From JAKJGA01 sp029554345 (GTDB taxonomy: Bacteria > Spirochaetota > UBA4802 > JAFGJZ01), in contig DAOPBR010000005.1 of the NCBI GenBank assembly GCA_035395685.1, forward strand, positions 1-64,000: a stretch of 64,000 nucleotides of DNA, written 5' to 3'. A program made the translations under genes and the position numbers. This document shows, one piece after another, positions 16,132 through 25,958 of this stretch (position 1 is its first letter; each line of letters opens with the position of its first letter). The notes beneath the pieces were generated by a model. The model worked only from the letters and a program-made list of their open reading frames with translations, ran no database searches and was not told where the DNA came from.

Positions 16132-17802
16132 TTGCTAATTATTAAAGAAAAAATAGAGTCTATTATAGTTGAATCAATAAATAAGGCTATTGATGATAAA
16201 CGCATCGATATTCCGCCCGTTACTAATATAAAAGTCGAATACCCCAAAGATGAAAAATTCGGTGATTATTCAACGCCTTTTGCGCTCGAATCGGCAAAAC
16301 AGCTTAAAAAAAACCCAATGGAAATAGCTTCAGTTATTTCAGAATATGTTTCAAAAAATGAATTTTTCGAAAAAGTCGATGTTGTAAGACCGGGTTTTCT
16401 TAATCTGTATATTTCTAAAAAAGTTCTTAATGAAGTTGCCGCTGAAATAATTTCTCTTTCTGATTCTTTCGGTATAATCAAAAAGAATAATCCGGAACGA
16501 GTTAATATAGAGTTTGTTTCTGCTAATCCGACCGGTCCATTGAATATCGTTTCTGCTCGTGCGGCGGCGGTAGGTGATACTCTCGCAAATCTTATTACTG
16601 CAGCTGGTGATATTGTTGACCGCGAATTTTACATCAATGATTACGGAAATCAGGTAAGACTTCTCGGTGAATCCGTCCTGTCGCGATACCGTACATTAAA
16701 CGGAATAGATAACGAGTTTCCTGAAGAAGGATACAGGGGAGATTACATAAAAGACATCGCATCTTTTATAAATGATAAATTCAAGTCTGAGGCTGATTCT
16801 ATTTCTGACCATGCAGAACTTGTCGATTTTTTTGCAAAAAAAGCTATCGAATACAATGTTTCCGGACAGAAAGAGGTCATGAGCCGCTTTAAGGTCAATT
16901 ATAAACAGTGGTTCAGTGAAAGAACTCTTCATGAAGACGGTTCTGTAGAAAATACCTTCTCCGATTTGAAGGATCATGGTGTTCTTTATGAAGAAGAAGG
17001 CAAAACTTTCTTTAAATCAACCAACTTCGGCGATGATAAAGACCGCGTTGTAATGAGGGAAGACGGCAGACCGACATATCTTCTTGCCGATATCGCATAT
17101 CACAGAAATAAGTTTAAAAGAGGCTATTCTAAAGTCATCGACATTTGGGGCCCTGATCATCACGGATATATAGCGCGTCTATCAGGCGCTGTCAGGGCTC
17201 TTGGATATCAGGAATCAGCTTTTAAGGTTCTTATCGCTCAGCAGGTAAACCTTATCGCCAATGGTGAATTAGTAAAGATGTCAAAACGTCTTGGCCAGTT
17301 CTCAACGATGGCTGATTTGATTGAAGAAATCGGTACAGATGTTGCTCGTTATTTCTTCGTAATGCGTTCAATGGACAGCCATCTGGATTTTGACCTTGTC
17401 CTTGCAAAAAAAGAATCATCCGAGAATCCTGTTTTTTATCTTCAGTACGCTCATGCCAGAATTTGTTCGATTTTTAGAGAAGCCGAATCGAGAAACTTTC
17501 CTTATATTAAAGGTGTTTCTGATAATACTGTTTTTGATTCACCTGAAACAGTTGCTCTTTTGAAAGCGCTTTCCAAGTATCCTGAAGAAATAAAGGATGC
17601 CGCGGCTTCACTAGAACCGCATAGAATAGGTGTTTTTCTTTTGAGACTGGCTCAGCTGTTTCATAGATTTTATGCAGAAAACAGGGTTCTTATCGATGAT
17701 GAGGCAAAAAGAAATTCATTGCTTACTGTATGCGATTGTGTAAGGATTGTGATCAGAAACGGATTATCTCTGGTTGGTGTTAATGCTCCTGAAAAAATGT
17801 AA
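16132..17802 (+). CDS. argS: Arginine--tRNA ligase
   Basis: 556 residues. The TTG at 16132 is taken as start because caggag lies 6 bases upstream. The frame is also open to a TTG at 16108. The protein charges tRNA-Arg. Domain order fits ArgS: N-terminal additional domain (to about 105), Rossmann catalytic core, then anticodon-binding DALR domain (from about 425, with YLQYAHARICSIFREAE and SLEPHRIGVFLLRLAQLFH). The class I HIGH signature position reads NIVS (ANPTGPLNIVSARAAAVGD, 16543-16554) instead of HVGH. The second signature is present as VKMSKRLGQF. Length is normal. The TPR gene downstream overlaps it by 20 bases. Confidence 0.93.
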   Translation: MLIIKEKIESIIVESINKAIDDKRIDIPPVTNIKVEYPKDEKFGDYSTPFALESAKQLKKNPMEIASVISEYVSKNEFFEKVDVVRPGFLNLYISKKVLNEVAAEIISLSDSFGIIKKNNPERVNIEFVSANPTGPLNIVSARAAAVGDTLANLITAAGDIVDREFYINDYGNQVRLLGESVLSRYRTLNGIDNEFPEEGYRGDYIKDIASFINDKFKSEADSISDHAELVDFFAKKAIEYNVSGQKEVMSRFKVNYKQWFSERTLHEDGSVENTFSDLKDHGVLYEEEGKTFFKSTNFGDDKDRVVMREDGRPTYLLADIAYHRNKFKRGYSKVIDIWGPDHHGYIARLSGAVRALGYQESAFKVLIAQQVNLIANGELVKMSKRLGQFSTMADLIEEIGTDVARYFFVMRSMDSHLDFDLVLAKKESSENPVFYLQYAHARICSIFREAESRNFPYIKGVSDNTVFDSPETVALLKALSKYPEEIKDAAASLEPHRIGVFLLRLAQLFHRFYAENRVLIDDEAKRNSLLTVCDCVRIVIRNGLSLVGVNAPEKM

Positions 17803-20632
17803 AATCCGGCTTATTGCAGCATTATTTTGCTTATTTGCCGCCTCATCTGTGCTGAACGCTCAAACAAGTGATGTTTATTTTCAGCAGGGGCTTGAGGCGT
17901 ACAAAAGCGGAAATTTCGGCTCTGCCGAGCTTCTTTTCCGCAAAGTTGTAGAAAGAAAAGACTCATATCAGGAACGCGGCAATTTTTATCTTGCGGCATG
18001 TCTTTACCGACAGGGTAAATATGATGAGGCAATTTTTGAATTTAACCGTTTTCAGCTGTTAAGCCGTAATCAGGAACTTATATCCGAAAGCCGTTTTTAT
18101 ATTGCAGAAAGCTATTATCTAAAAAAAGATTTTATTAAAGCTATTGAAGAATATAAACGTTTCATTTCAATAGGCCAGAAGGCAGATGCAGGAATGCGTT
18201 CTCTTGCCTCAGAAAGAATAGGAACTATTTATTATAACAGCGGCCGTTTTGACGAAGCTCTTATCGAATGGAAAAATATTCTTCCGTCGCTTCCAAAAGA
18301 AAAAGGTGACAGGATTAAGCTGAAAATAGCGGAAGCTCTGTATCAAAATGGTCAGTATGCAGAAGCACTTGAATATCTTGATACTATATCAACCCAGTCA
18401 TCCGCAGGTGATATCTCTTTTCAGTCAGAAATAGCTCTTTCACTCGGAATAATCAATACAGAAATAGGTAAGCCTTCCATAGCTTTAAAAAATTTCGCGC
18501 GAATTCCGGAAGATCTCTTATCCAAACAGCCTTTTAACAGATCATATTACTATTCTGCAAAAGCATATGCCGGCTTGTCACAGACAGATGAAGCACTTAA
18601 ATCGCTTAATAAGTATTTTTCATTCGGACCATCCGCCGAAATGCATGATGATGCAGTTTATTTAAACGGTGTTCTTTCAATCAACCGCGATCCCCGTTAT
18701 GCTCTTGAATCTGTTTATTCCGTTTTCAATAAGACTAAAAATAATAATCTCCGCGTAAAGACTGCAGTTTTTCTTTCAAAATATTATATTGAAAGGGGAA
18801 GACATGAAGACGCACTTCCTTTTCTTGAATTTATAGCAAAAAGCAAAGCATCAGAGGAAAAAGAGATCAGCTTTTTTCTAGGTGAGGCATATATTTTTTC
18901 AAAGAAATACGACAAGGCGGAAAATCTCTTTCTTTCAATGGCAGAGAAATATAAATATGATAACGACGCCGATAGAATTTTCTTTATGCTGTCTGTTGTA
19001 TATTTCTGGAAAAAAAATAAATCCGAATTTGATCTATACAACTCGAAGATTACCGAGTTTAATCAATTTTCTCCTTATAAAAAGGAAATACTTTTTTATA
19101 AGGGAATTGAAAGGTTCGAAGAAAGCGATTACTCCAAATCTGAAAATTTTCTCCGTGAATACGTTTCGATTGCTGATCCGAAATATCTTTCCGAAGCCAG
19201 AAACTATCTTTTCAGAATATATCTTTTTATGAATGATCCCGTTAAGTCAGGCGACATTCTTGATAAAATAATATCCGAAAAATCTGTACCTGCAGGTTTC
19301 GAAAGACTTTTAACCCAATATATATTTCGTTTTCCATCTGTCTCCAGAAGGAGTGCCGCGTATAGCGATTATGTTTTAAAAAATTACAAGGGAAGCGAGA
19401 GTTTCGCTCAAATAGTGAAATCAAGGGCCGATGATTTTTTCAAGACGTCAAATTTCAGGCGGGCTGAAACTGAATATACTCTTTTTCTTGATGAAATGGG
19501 AAATGATTACGATATAGATGTATATGTCGGAAAGGTTTTATCTCTTTATAATCAAAAAAAATATCAGGAAACGATAGACTTTATTTCTCTTCAAAAACTC
19601 AAAAGATATGATGAGAAAAAAACAACAGAAATTGTTCGAATACTTGCGCTTTCTTATTATAATATTAGAAATTATGAAAGGGCATATTCTTCCATGTCCG
19701 TAATTTCAGATAAACTTTCAAATATCACGGACTTTCAGTTGATTTTTGAACTTGCGCTTATGAATAAAGATATCAATGCGGCGGTAAGACTTTCTAATAA
19801 TTTTCTAGGAACACCATTGAAGCATGCTGAATCACTATACCGTATTGCACTTTTTTATCAAAGCTATAAAAACGATGCTCTTGCAAAAGAATTTTTTCTA
19901 AAACTGATTTCAGATTATTCTGAGAATTCTTTTTCTGATTATGCGAGAATTGAACTTTCAAAATATGATATGAGAAGCGGTTTTTTCAATGTTGCCGAGA
20001 GCAGACTGCTTCAGATAAAAGATCCGAAACTATCTGAAGAAAAAGATCTTTTTCTGGCAGAAACTCTGTTTCTAAAAGAATTACCTAATGATGCAGTTAA
20101 AATAGCAAAATTATATTCTACAAAAAGAACAAAAAATGAAAACAAAGAAATTGCTGTTTCTGTATTTCAGCGTTCTGCAGAATTTTCTTTTCTTTCCGGA
20201 AATTTAAATGATCTTGATATTTTTTCGCGTGCATTAATTAATTTAAAACCTGAAGCCCGCAATGAAATGAATCTTTTTCTAGCAAAGCTTAATTACGAAA
20301 AGAATGATTTCAGAAATGCATTTAACTTCATCTCGCGGATTGACTTAAAAGTCAATCCGGATGCTTCTGCATATTTTATTAAAGGCATGATCCTTCTTCA
20401 TTTCTATAAAAATATAACTGGAGCGATGGCTGTATTTACTGAAATGCAGTCGGTCTTTCCTGAAGACGATTATGAAAGATCAAAAGCAGAATTTGAACTT
20501 GCCCGCATTTATTACGAGCGCAATGAAAATCAGAAAGCTCTGGAACTGCTTTCCAGACTCAAGAAATCAGCAAACAAGGAAATTTCAATTTCATCATCAA
20601 AGCTTCTGGAATATTATGATTCAGGCAAATAA
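17783..20632 (+). CDS. Large exported TPR-repeat protein
   Basis: 949 residues with a signal peptide (KIRLIAALFCLFAASSVLNAQ), so periplasmic or outer-membrane associated. Nearly the whole mature protein is tandem TPR-like helix pairs, e.g. YFQQGLEAYKSGNFGSAELL, FYLAACLYRQGKYDEAIFEF and FELARIYYERNENQKALELL. This resembles the scaffold proteins of outer-membrane assembly or secretion, but no specific family is clear. ATG 17783 lies inside argS. Upstream in-frame GTG/TTG codons would lengthen the N-terminus by only 2-3 residues. It overlaps the CheD-like gene by 17 bases, so argS, this gene, the CheD-like gene and the PHP gene form one coupled operon. Confidence 0.75.
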   Translation: MLLKKCKIRLIAALFCLFAASSVLNAQTSDVYFQQGLEAYKSGNFGSAELLFRKVVERKDSYQERGNFYLAACLYRQGKYDEAIFEFNRFQLLSRNQELISESRFYIAESYYLKKDFIKAIEEYKRFISIGQKADAGMRSLASERIGTIYYNSGRFDEALIEWKNILPSLPKEKGDRIKLKIAEALYQNGQYAEALEYLDTISTQSSAGDISFQSEIALSLGIINTEIGKPSIALKNFARIPEDLLSKQPFNRSYYYSAKAYAGLSQTDEALKSLNKYFSFGPSAEMHDDAVYLNGVLSINRDPRYALESVYSVFNKTKNNNLRVKTAVFLSKYYIERGRHEDALPFLEFIAKSKASEEKEISFFLGEAYIFSKKYDKAENLFLSMAEKYKYDNDADRIFFMLSVVYFWKKNKSEFDLYNSKITEFNQFSPYKKEILFYKGIERFEESDYSKSENFLREYVSIADPKYLSEARNYLFRIYLFMNDPVKSGDILDKIISEKSVPAGFERLLTQYIFRFPSVSRRSAAYSDYVLKNYKGSESFAQIVKSRADDFFKTSNFRRAETEYTLFLDEMGNDYDIDVYVGKVLSLYNQKKYQETIDFISLQKLKRYDEKKTTEIVRILALSYYNIRNYERAYSSMSVISDKLSNITDFQLIFELALMNKDINAAVRLSNNFLGTPLKHAESLYRIALFYQSYKNDALAKEFFLKLISDYSENSFSDYARIELSKYDMRSGFFNVAESRLLQIKDPKLSEEKDLFLAETLFLKELPNDAVKIAKLYSTKRTKNENKEIAVSVFQRSAEFSFLSGNLNDLDIFSRALINLKPEARNEMNLFLAKLNYEKNDFRNAFNFISRIDLKVNPDASAYFIKGMILLHFYKNITGAMAVFTEMQSVFPEDDYERSKAEFELARIYYERNENQKALELLSRLKKSANKEISISSSKLLEYYDSGK

Positions 20633-21170
20633 TACTCTTTGTGATGTTTTCCATGACGAATTTTCCCAAAAAAGAAAATGCTATGTTAAATGGAAAGAAA
20701 CTGCAGTTGAATCCTCTGATGCTGCACTTGTTGTTGATCTTGCAACTTGTGTTTCCGTCATGCTAGCCGGAATTGATTCAAACAAACAGGTATGGCTGGG
20801 TCTGAACCATCTTTTCAAATGCCGCGAAAATGATTCGGACGTATCTCTTGAACATATATCAGAAATAAGGGATATTCTCGTTAATGATAAAAAGTGTGTA
20901 AAAACCGCATGCCTAGGAGTTTTCGGCGCTGGATATAAAGAAAACAGTCTCAGTTCGAAAATTGCAAAAAATAATATAATTACAAGCCTAGAAAGTCTGA
21001 GTCTTTTTGATTATTCAGTCGAACTTTTTCTTACAGGCTACCAGCAGAATATTTCGGCTTTTTACAGCGGCCGAAAAGAATCTTTTTTTATTAAGAATAC
21101 TAATATAGAAACAAAGGAATCCAATTATTATATGATTTCTGCAGAAGACATTTTCAAAGATGCTTGCTAA
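20616..21170 (+). CDS. CheD-like protein (chemoreceptor glutamine deamidase family)
   Basis: 184 residues. ATG 20616 overlaps the upstream stop. The layout fits CheD: LATCVSVML near residue 35-43 with the nucleophile Cys, LGLNHLFKC with the catalytic His, and a C-terminal YSVELFLTGYQQNISAFYSG sheet region. By family it would deamidate Gln in chemoreceptors. There are no chemotaxis genes in the window and the protein is divergent, so the substrate may differ. It overlaps the PHP phosphatase gene by 11 bases. Confidence 0.6.
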   Translation: MIQANNTLCDVFHDEFSQKRKCYVKWKETAVESSDAALVVDLATCVSVMLAGIDSNKQVWLGLNHLFKCRENDSDVSLEHISEIRDILVNDKKCVKTACLGVFGAGYKENSLSSKIAKNNIITSLESLSLFDYSVELFLTGYQQNISAFYSGRKESFFIKNTNIETKESNYYMISAEDIFKDAC

Positions 21171-21993
21171 TTTCCATACTCACACTCTTTTTTGCGATGG
21201 ACATGATTCTGTTTACGATATGGCCGAATTTGCCTTTTCTTCAGGTTTCACTCATCTTGGATTTTCTTCTCATGCGCCTCTTCCATTTGATGCCCGCTGG
21301 ACTATGAAAGAAGAACGAATAGATTCTTATATCAAAGAAATTGAAGATGCAAAAAAAACATTCAATACTATGAAAATATTTACGGGACTTGAAGTAGATT
21401 ATATTCCTTCAACATGGAACTATTCAAAGAAAATAATATCAGACCATAAATATGATTATCTGATAGGGGCGGTTCATCTTCTCGGCGAGCCAGGCGCAAA
21501 AGATTATATTACAATTACCGGAAACAGCTCCCGTTTTACCGATTCTTTATCAAATACAGGTAAAAGTATAGAAAGTGCAGTTCAGCAGTATTACGAACGT
21601 TTGATTTATTTAATCAGATATACGTCTTGTGATGTAATAGCCCATTTTGATTTGATAAAAAAAGTAAATGTTGATTTTCAGATATTTGATGAAAATTCTT
21701 CATGGTATAATACTTATTTAAATGATGCTCTTGAAGCTCTTGCAGATAACCCTAAAATCGTCGAAGTTAACACCGGAGCACTAAGCAGAAAAAAATCCAA
21801 GGATCTTTTCCCATCGGATTATATACTAAAATTTCTTCTTAAAAACAATATATCTGTTGTAATAAATTCAGACTGTCATAGAAAAAAAGATCTAGCAGCA
21901 TATTATGATTTTGCCGCCGATAAACTGAAATCTTTGGGATATTCATATACCATGATATATGATACAGAAGGATGGATTAAAACTCCTCTTTAA
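21160..21993 (+). CDS. PHP-domain phosphatase, HisJ-type histidinol-phosphatase
   Basis: 277 residues, full length for the family. Metal ligands of the PHP fold are visible: NFHTHTLFCDGH at the N-terminus, Glu in FTGLEVDYI, His in IGAVHLLG, DVIAHFDLIKK and, near the C-terminus, INSDCHRKKDL. By family it hydrolyses histidinol phosphate in histidine synthesis, though PHP proteins of this group can have other phosphoester substrates and no his genes are near. It is translationally coupled to the CheD-like gene. The ATG overlaps that gene and no strong ribosome site is present. Confidence 0.82.
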   Translation: MLANFHTHTLFCDGHDSVYDMAEFAFSSGFTHLGFSSHAPLPFDARWTMKEERIDSYIKEIEDAKKTFNTMKIFTGLEVDYIPSTWNYSKKIISDHKYDYLIGAVHLLGEPGAKDYITITGNSSRFTDSLSNTGKSIESAVQQYYERLIYLIRYTSCDVIAHFDLIKKVNVDFQIFDENSSWYNTYLNDALEALADNPKIVEVNTGALSRKKSKDLFPSDYILKFLLKNNISVVINSDCHRKKDLAAYYDFAADKLKSLGYSYTMIYDTEGWIKTPL

Positions 21994-21996
21994 ATT

Positions 21997-22380
21997 TTAT
22001 TGAGATATGCACTTAACGCATCCTTTTACATGAAGTCTGTTTTTGCCATTGTCCTTTTTCCACATATCTCCAATTAGAAATTCTTTGCTGTTAAGACTCT
22101 TTTTGCATACAGGACATTTCCGTTTGCTGCTGTCTGAATCAAGACAGAAAGGACATCCGAAAATATGAACGGTTGTTTTATCATCAACAGTGTACTTTTC
22201 GCTTTTTAAACGTTCTCCGCGTTTCAGTCTTGAACCGCATATTATACAAGGCAGTTTGGAATATTCTTCTTTTATTTCATCAGATTTTATTTTCTGTTCA
22301 TTCGTTTTGGTTCCGCTAAAAAGAATATACACGACTGCGGTCACTAAAATAAGAGATGCTATTATAATTACTTCCGTCAT
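21997..22380 (-). CDS. Membrane-anchored zinc-ribbon-like protein
   Basis: 127 residues. An N-terminal transmembrane helix (about 3-22) is followed by a Lys/Glu linker and a cysteine-rich domain: CIICG, FGCPFC, CPVC and KGCVKC, four CxxC-like pairs that probably bind two zinc ions. Function unknown. The gene converges on the PHP phosphatase with 3 bases between stops, and its start faces the argH promoter region. Confidence 0.65.
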   Translation of the reverse strand: MTEVIIIASLILVTAVVYILFSGTKTNEQKIKSDEIKEEYSKLPCIICGSRLKRGERLKSEKYTVDDKTTVHIFGCPFCLDSDSSKRKCPVCKKSLNSKEFLIGDMWKKDNGKNRLHVKGCVKCISQ

Positions 22381-22426
22381 AAGCTTATATTCGACATTCT
22401 AATCATGTATTATTAAACATTTAATC

Positions 22427-22458
22427 TTGACAATATTGTCTTTAATTTCTTTTACTAT
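22427..22458 (+). promoter_or_regulatory. Possible promoter ahead of argH
   Basis: TTGACA at 22427-22432 and TTTACT at 22451-22456, spacing 18. The -35 is perfect and the -10 moderate. About 75 bases upstream of the argH start. Confidence 0.4.
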
Positions 22459-22530
22459 CAGAGTCAGTCTGAAATTCATTTAAAAAATTAGATCTGAATC
22501 ATTAGCAATGATTAATTTGTTTGAGGTTGT

Positions 22531-23913
22531 ATGAAGAAACTCTGGGGCGGCCGTTTTGACGATAAACCATCGGATATTACCGAAAGAATATCAGTATCTG
22601 TCCATTACGACAAGCGATTATACAAGCAGGATATCCGCGGATCTAAGGCACATGCAGAGATGCTTAATAAGTGCGGAATTATTTCTAACGAAGATTTTGA
22701 ACAGATAAAAAAAGGGCTTTCTCTTATAGAAGATGAAATTGATGCAGGAAAATTTGAGTTTAAACGTTCTCTGGAAGACGTTCATATGAATATTGAATCA
22801 CGTCTTACCGAGCTCGTCGGAGACGCAGGTAAAAGGCTTCATACTGCCAGATCAAGAAACGATCAAGTCGCAACAGATACCCGTCTTTATATAAAAGATG
22901 AAATAATAGAAATCAAAGCACTTTTAATAAATCTTATTTCAATTCTTGTTGAAACTGCCGAAAATAATACAGAAGTTGTCATGCCGGGATATACCCACCT
23001 TCAGGTTGCACAGCCTGTGAGATTTTCTCATCACATGCTGGCTCATGCTTGGGCGTTATCCCGCGATTTAAAAAGACTGCTTTTTGCTCTCGATATAACA
23101 GATTCTTCACCGCTTGGAGCAGGAGCACTTGCCGGAGTCAATTACTCGACAGACAGAACGATTACTCAGAAACTGCTTGATTTTAAGTTCATTAACATGA
23201 ATTCGATGGATTGCGTTGCAGACAGGGATTACATGCTTGATGTACTTTATTTCTGTTCCGTGTGCGCTATGCATTTATCACGTTTTTCGGAAGAATTAAT
23301 TCTCTGGTCAAGTTCAGAATTCAGATTCATCCGTCTGTCTGACAAAGTAACTACCGGTTCATCAATTATGCCTCAGAAAAAAAATCCGGATCTCGCGGAA
23401 TTGATACGCGGAAAAACCGGCAGAGTTTACGGCAATATGATTGCTCTATTTACCGTATTAAAAGGGCTTCCTCTTGCATATAACCGCGATTTGCAGGAAG
23501 ATAAGGAATCTCTGTTTGATTCGATTGACACAATTAAGCTTTCAATCGAAGCGATGATTGAAATGCTTAAGGAAATGACCGTAAACAAAGAACGCCTGAA
23601 ACAGGCTGTTTTTTCAAATTATTCGACGGCCACCGATCTTGCAGACTATCTAGCTAGAAAAGGACTTCCTTTCCGCGAAGCTCATGAAGTTTCAGGCAGT
23701 ATCGTTAAGTTTTGCGAAACTAACGGAAAGGATTTTTTCAGTCTTACTCTTGAAGAAATTAAAAAATTCTCGGACTGTTTTGAGTCAGATATCGTTGAAA
23801 TAATTAATCCTGAAAATTCTACCGAAAGGAAGCTTTCACTAGGTTCAACATCTCTTTCAGAAGTGAGAAAACAGATAATTGAGCTTAAAAATATTATTGA
23901 AAAAAATAGATAG
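22531..23913 (+). CDS. argH: Argininosuccinate lyase
   Basis: 460 residues, ATG 22531 after gagg. The enzyme splits argininosuccinate to arginine and fumarate. Signature elements are all present: KLWGGRFDDKPS at the start, HTARSRNDQVATDTRL, HLQVAQPVRFSHHMLAH and the mobile loop GSSIMPQKKNPDLAELIRG with the catalytic Ser. Length is normal. argC lies at 39306-40352 but the rest of the arginine pathway is not in the window. potA follows after 27 bases and may be co-transcribed. Confidence 0.97.
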   Translation: MKKLWGGRFDDKPSDITERISVSVHYDKRLYKQDIRGSKAHAEMLNKCGIISNEDFEQIKKGLSLIEDEIDAGKFEFKRSLEDVHMNIESRLTELVGDAGKRLHTARSRNDQVATDTRLYIKDEIIEIKALLINLISILVETAENNTEVVMPGYTHLQVAQPVRFSHHMLAHAWALSRDLKRLLFALDITDSSPLGAGALAGVNYSTDRTITQKLLDFKFINMNSMDCVADRDYMLDVLYFCSVCAMHLSRFSEELILWSSSEFRFIRLSDKVTTGSSIMPQKKNPDLAELIRGKTGRVYGNMIALFTVLKGLPLAYNRDLQEDKESLFDSIDTIKLSIEAMIEMLKEMTVNKERLKQAVFSNYSTATDLADYLARKGLPFREAHEVSGSIVKFCETNGKDFFSLTLEEIKKFSDCFESDIVEIINPENSTERKLSLGSTSLSEVRKQIIELKNIIEKNR

Positions 23914-23940
23914 AAACTAAGCATTGCCTGAGAGGCGAGA

Positions 23941-25092
23941 ATGGATTTTCTGATATTTGAGAATATTTCCAAGAGCTATGGCTCAAATAAGGTAATTGAT
24001 AATCTGTCAATTGCCGTTCAGAAAGGAGAAATCTTTTCGCTTCTCGGTCCGAGCGGCTGCGGCAAAACAACCTTACTTAGAATCGCCGCCGGTTTTGAAG
24101 AACCGGATTCAGGCAGAGTTATACTTGACGGCCAGGATATTACAAATCTTCCTCCAAACAAACGAAAATTAAACACTGTATTTCAGAATTATGCACTTTT
24201 TCCTCATCTGACAGTGAGAGATAATATTGCCTTTGGCCTAAAAGTTTCGGGATTCAGCAAAGAAAAAATAAACGATGAAGTCGAACGTTATCTTGACCTC
24301 ATTCAGATGACGGATCATGCATCAAAAAAACCGTCTAAACTTTCGGGCGGACAGAAACAAAGAGTCGCAATCGCACGTGCACTGATCAATAAACCAGATG
24401 TCCTTCTTCTGGATGAACCTCTTGCCGCACTTGACTTAAAACTCCGCCAGAGAATGCTCGTCGATCTCGACTGGATGCATGATGAAGTAGGTATAACATT
24501 TTTATACGTTACTCACGATCAAAGTGAAGCTATGAGCATCAGCGACACGATTGCAGTAATGAACAAAGGCCGTATTGAGCAGAAAGGAACGTCTGTAGAA
24601 GTTTATGAAGCGCCGAGAACGAGTTTTGTCGCGGCATTCATCGGTGATACTAATTTCTTTGACGGTGAAGTTAAAAGCATAGACGGAGATTATTGTCTTC
24701 TTTCTGTTGAATCATTTCCGGACATACGCGTTTATAATGATAAGGCGGTAAAACCCGGCGGAAAGGTATATCTCAGCATAAGGCCTGAAAAAATCGGAAT
24801 ATCTCATAATAAACCTTCAGAAGAAAAAATAAATGTTCTAAAGGGAAAAGTAGAAGAAATAATATATCTCGGTTCTCATACAAAATACTGGATCAGTGTT
24901 AACGGTTTTAGAATTTCAGTTATCGCAGTTCATAATACATTCATGCTCGATATAAAAGAAATATCTTTCAACGATGAGGTTTATATTTACTGGAGTCTTG
25001 ACAGCTGTTATATGCTTGAACAATATAAAGAAGAGGATGAAGCCCTTTTAACTCTGCCTGATGATGAAATTCTTGATCAGGAAACCGTATGA
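23941..25092 (+). CDS. potA: Spermidine/putrescine ABC transporter, ATP-binding protein
   Basis: 383 residues, ATG preceded by gagaggcgaga. ABC ATPase with Walker A GPSGCGKTTLLR (about 37-48), signature LSGGQKQRVAIARAL (about 135-149), Walker B VLLLDEPLAALD and H-loop VTHDQSEAM. The C-terminal third is a TOBE domain (IRPEKIGIS region). Sequence fits PotA better than other sugar-type ATPases, and the two permeases after it are PotB and PotC. It overlaps potB by 4 bases (ATGA). The substrate-binding PotD is not adjacent. Confidence 0.92.
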   Translation: MDFLIFENISKSYGSNKVIDNLSIAVQKGEIFSLLGPSGCGKTTLLRIAAGFEEPDSGRVILDGQDITNLPPNKRKLNTVFQNYALFPHLTVRDNIAFGLKVSGFSKEKINDEVERYLDLIQMTDHASKKPSKLSGGQKQRVAIARALINKPDVLLLDEPLAALDLKLRQRMLVDLDWMHDEVGITFLYVTHDQSEAMSISDTIAVMNKGRIEQKGTSVEVYEAPRTSFVAAFIGDTNFFDGEVKSIDGDYCLLSVESFPDIRVYNDKAVKPGGKVYLSIRPEKIGISHNKPSEEKINVLKGKVEEIIYLGSHTKYWISVNGFRISVIAVHNTFMLDIKEISFNDEVYIYWSLDSCYMLEQYKEEDEALLTLPDDEILDQETV

Positions 25093-25958
25093 AGCCTTCA
25101 TCATATTCAAAAAAAAGAAATGAATTATTAAGTTCGTTTCCATCGTTCATCTGGCTTGTAATTTTATTCGTTATTCCAATCGGAGTAATTTTTGCAATCG
25201 CTTTCAAAGCAGCAGATCCTTACGGCGGAATAGGGGAAGAATGGACTCTTTCGACTATTAAAGAACTTTTTAATCCGATATACCCTGCTATTTTCTGGAG
25301 AACAATATACCTTTCGCTTATTTCAACATTTATTGCAATCCTTCTAGCTCTTCCTGTTGGTTATTATATAGCCCGTACAGGGAAGAGAATGCGTGAAATA
25401 TTCCTTGTTCTTGTAATTGTTCCTTTCTGGACAAATTTTCTGATTAGAATAATCGCTTGGAAAGTCCTTCTTCATCCTGACGGTTTTATAAAAAAAATAC
25501 TTGTTACATTATCGCTTGCGGATCCAAATTCAATTCTATTATACAGGCCTGAAACGGTACTTATCGTTCTTGTTTATTCACATCTTCCTTTTGCAATACT
25601 TCCGATTTATGCCGCAGCTGAAAAATTCGATTTCTCACTGATTGAAGCGGCTAGAGATCTTGGTGCAAGCCGCTTTCAGGCTTTTAGAAAAGTGTTCATT
25701 CCCGGAATCAGTTCCGGAATTGTAGCTGCATTTATCGTCGTTTTGATTCCTTCTCTCGGCTCTTACGTTATTCCTGAGCTTGTAGGCGGAGCTTCGGTTG
25801 AAATGATCGGCAGTAAAATAGCCCAAAGAAGTTTTGTTGACCGCAATCTTCCTCATGCTTCAGCTCTTTCTGCGCTTTTGATGCTTGCAGTATTTATTCC
25901 GCTTTTCTTCGCGGCCTTATGGCAGCGCAAAGCCGCTCTTACGGGTAAAGTTAAATGA
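25089..25958 (+). CDS. potB: Spermidine/putrescine ABC transporter permease PotB
   Basis: 289 residues with six predicted membrane segments and the EAA loop for ATPase contact (IEAARDLGASRFQAFRKVFIPG, about residues 184-205). The sequence LLALPVGYYIAR and an LVIVPFWTNFLIR segment are typical of PotB/PotH. Overlaps potA and potC by 4 bases each, giving a tightly coupled operon. Confidence 0.93.
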   Translation: MKPSSYSKKRNELLSSFPSFIWLVILFVIPIGVIFAIAFKAADPYGGIGEEWTLSTIKELFNPIYPAIFWRTIYLSLISTFIAILLALPVGYYIARTGKRMREIFLVLVIVPFWTNFLIRIIAWKVLLHPDGFIKKILVTLSLADPNSILLYRPETVLIVLVYSHLPFAILPIYAAAEKFDFSLIEAARDLGASRFQAFRKVFIPGISSGIVAAFIVVLIPSLGSYVIPELVGGASVEMIGSKIAQRSFVDRNLPHASALSALLMLAVFIPLFFAALWQRKAALTGKVK

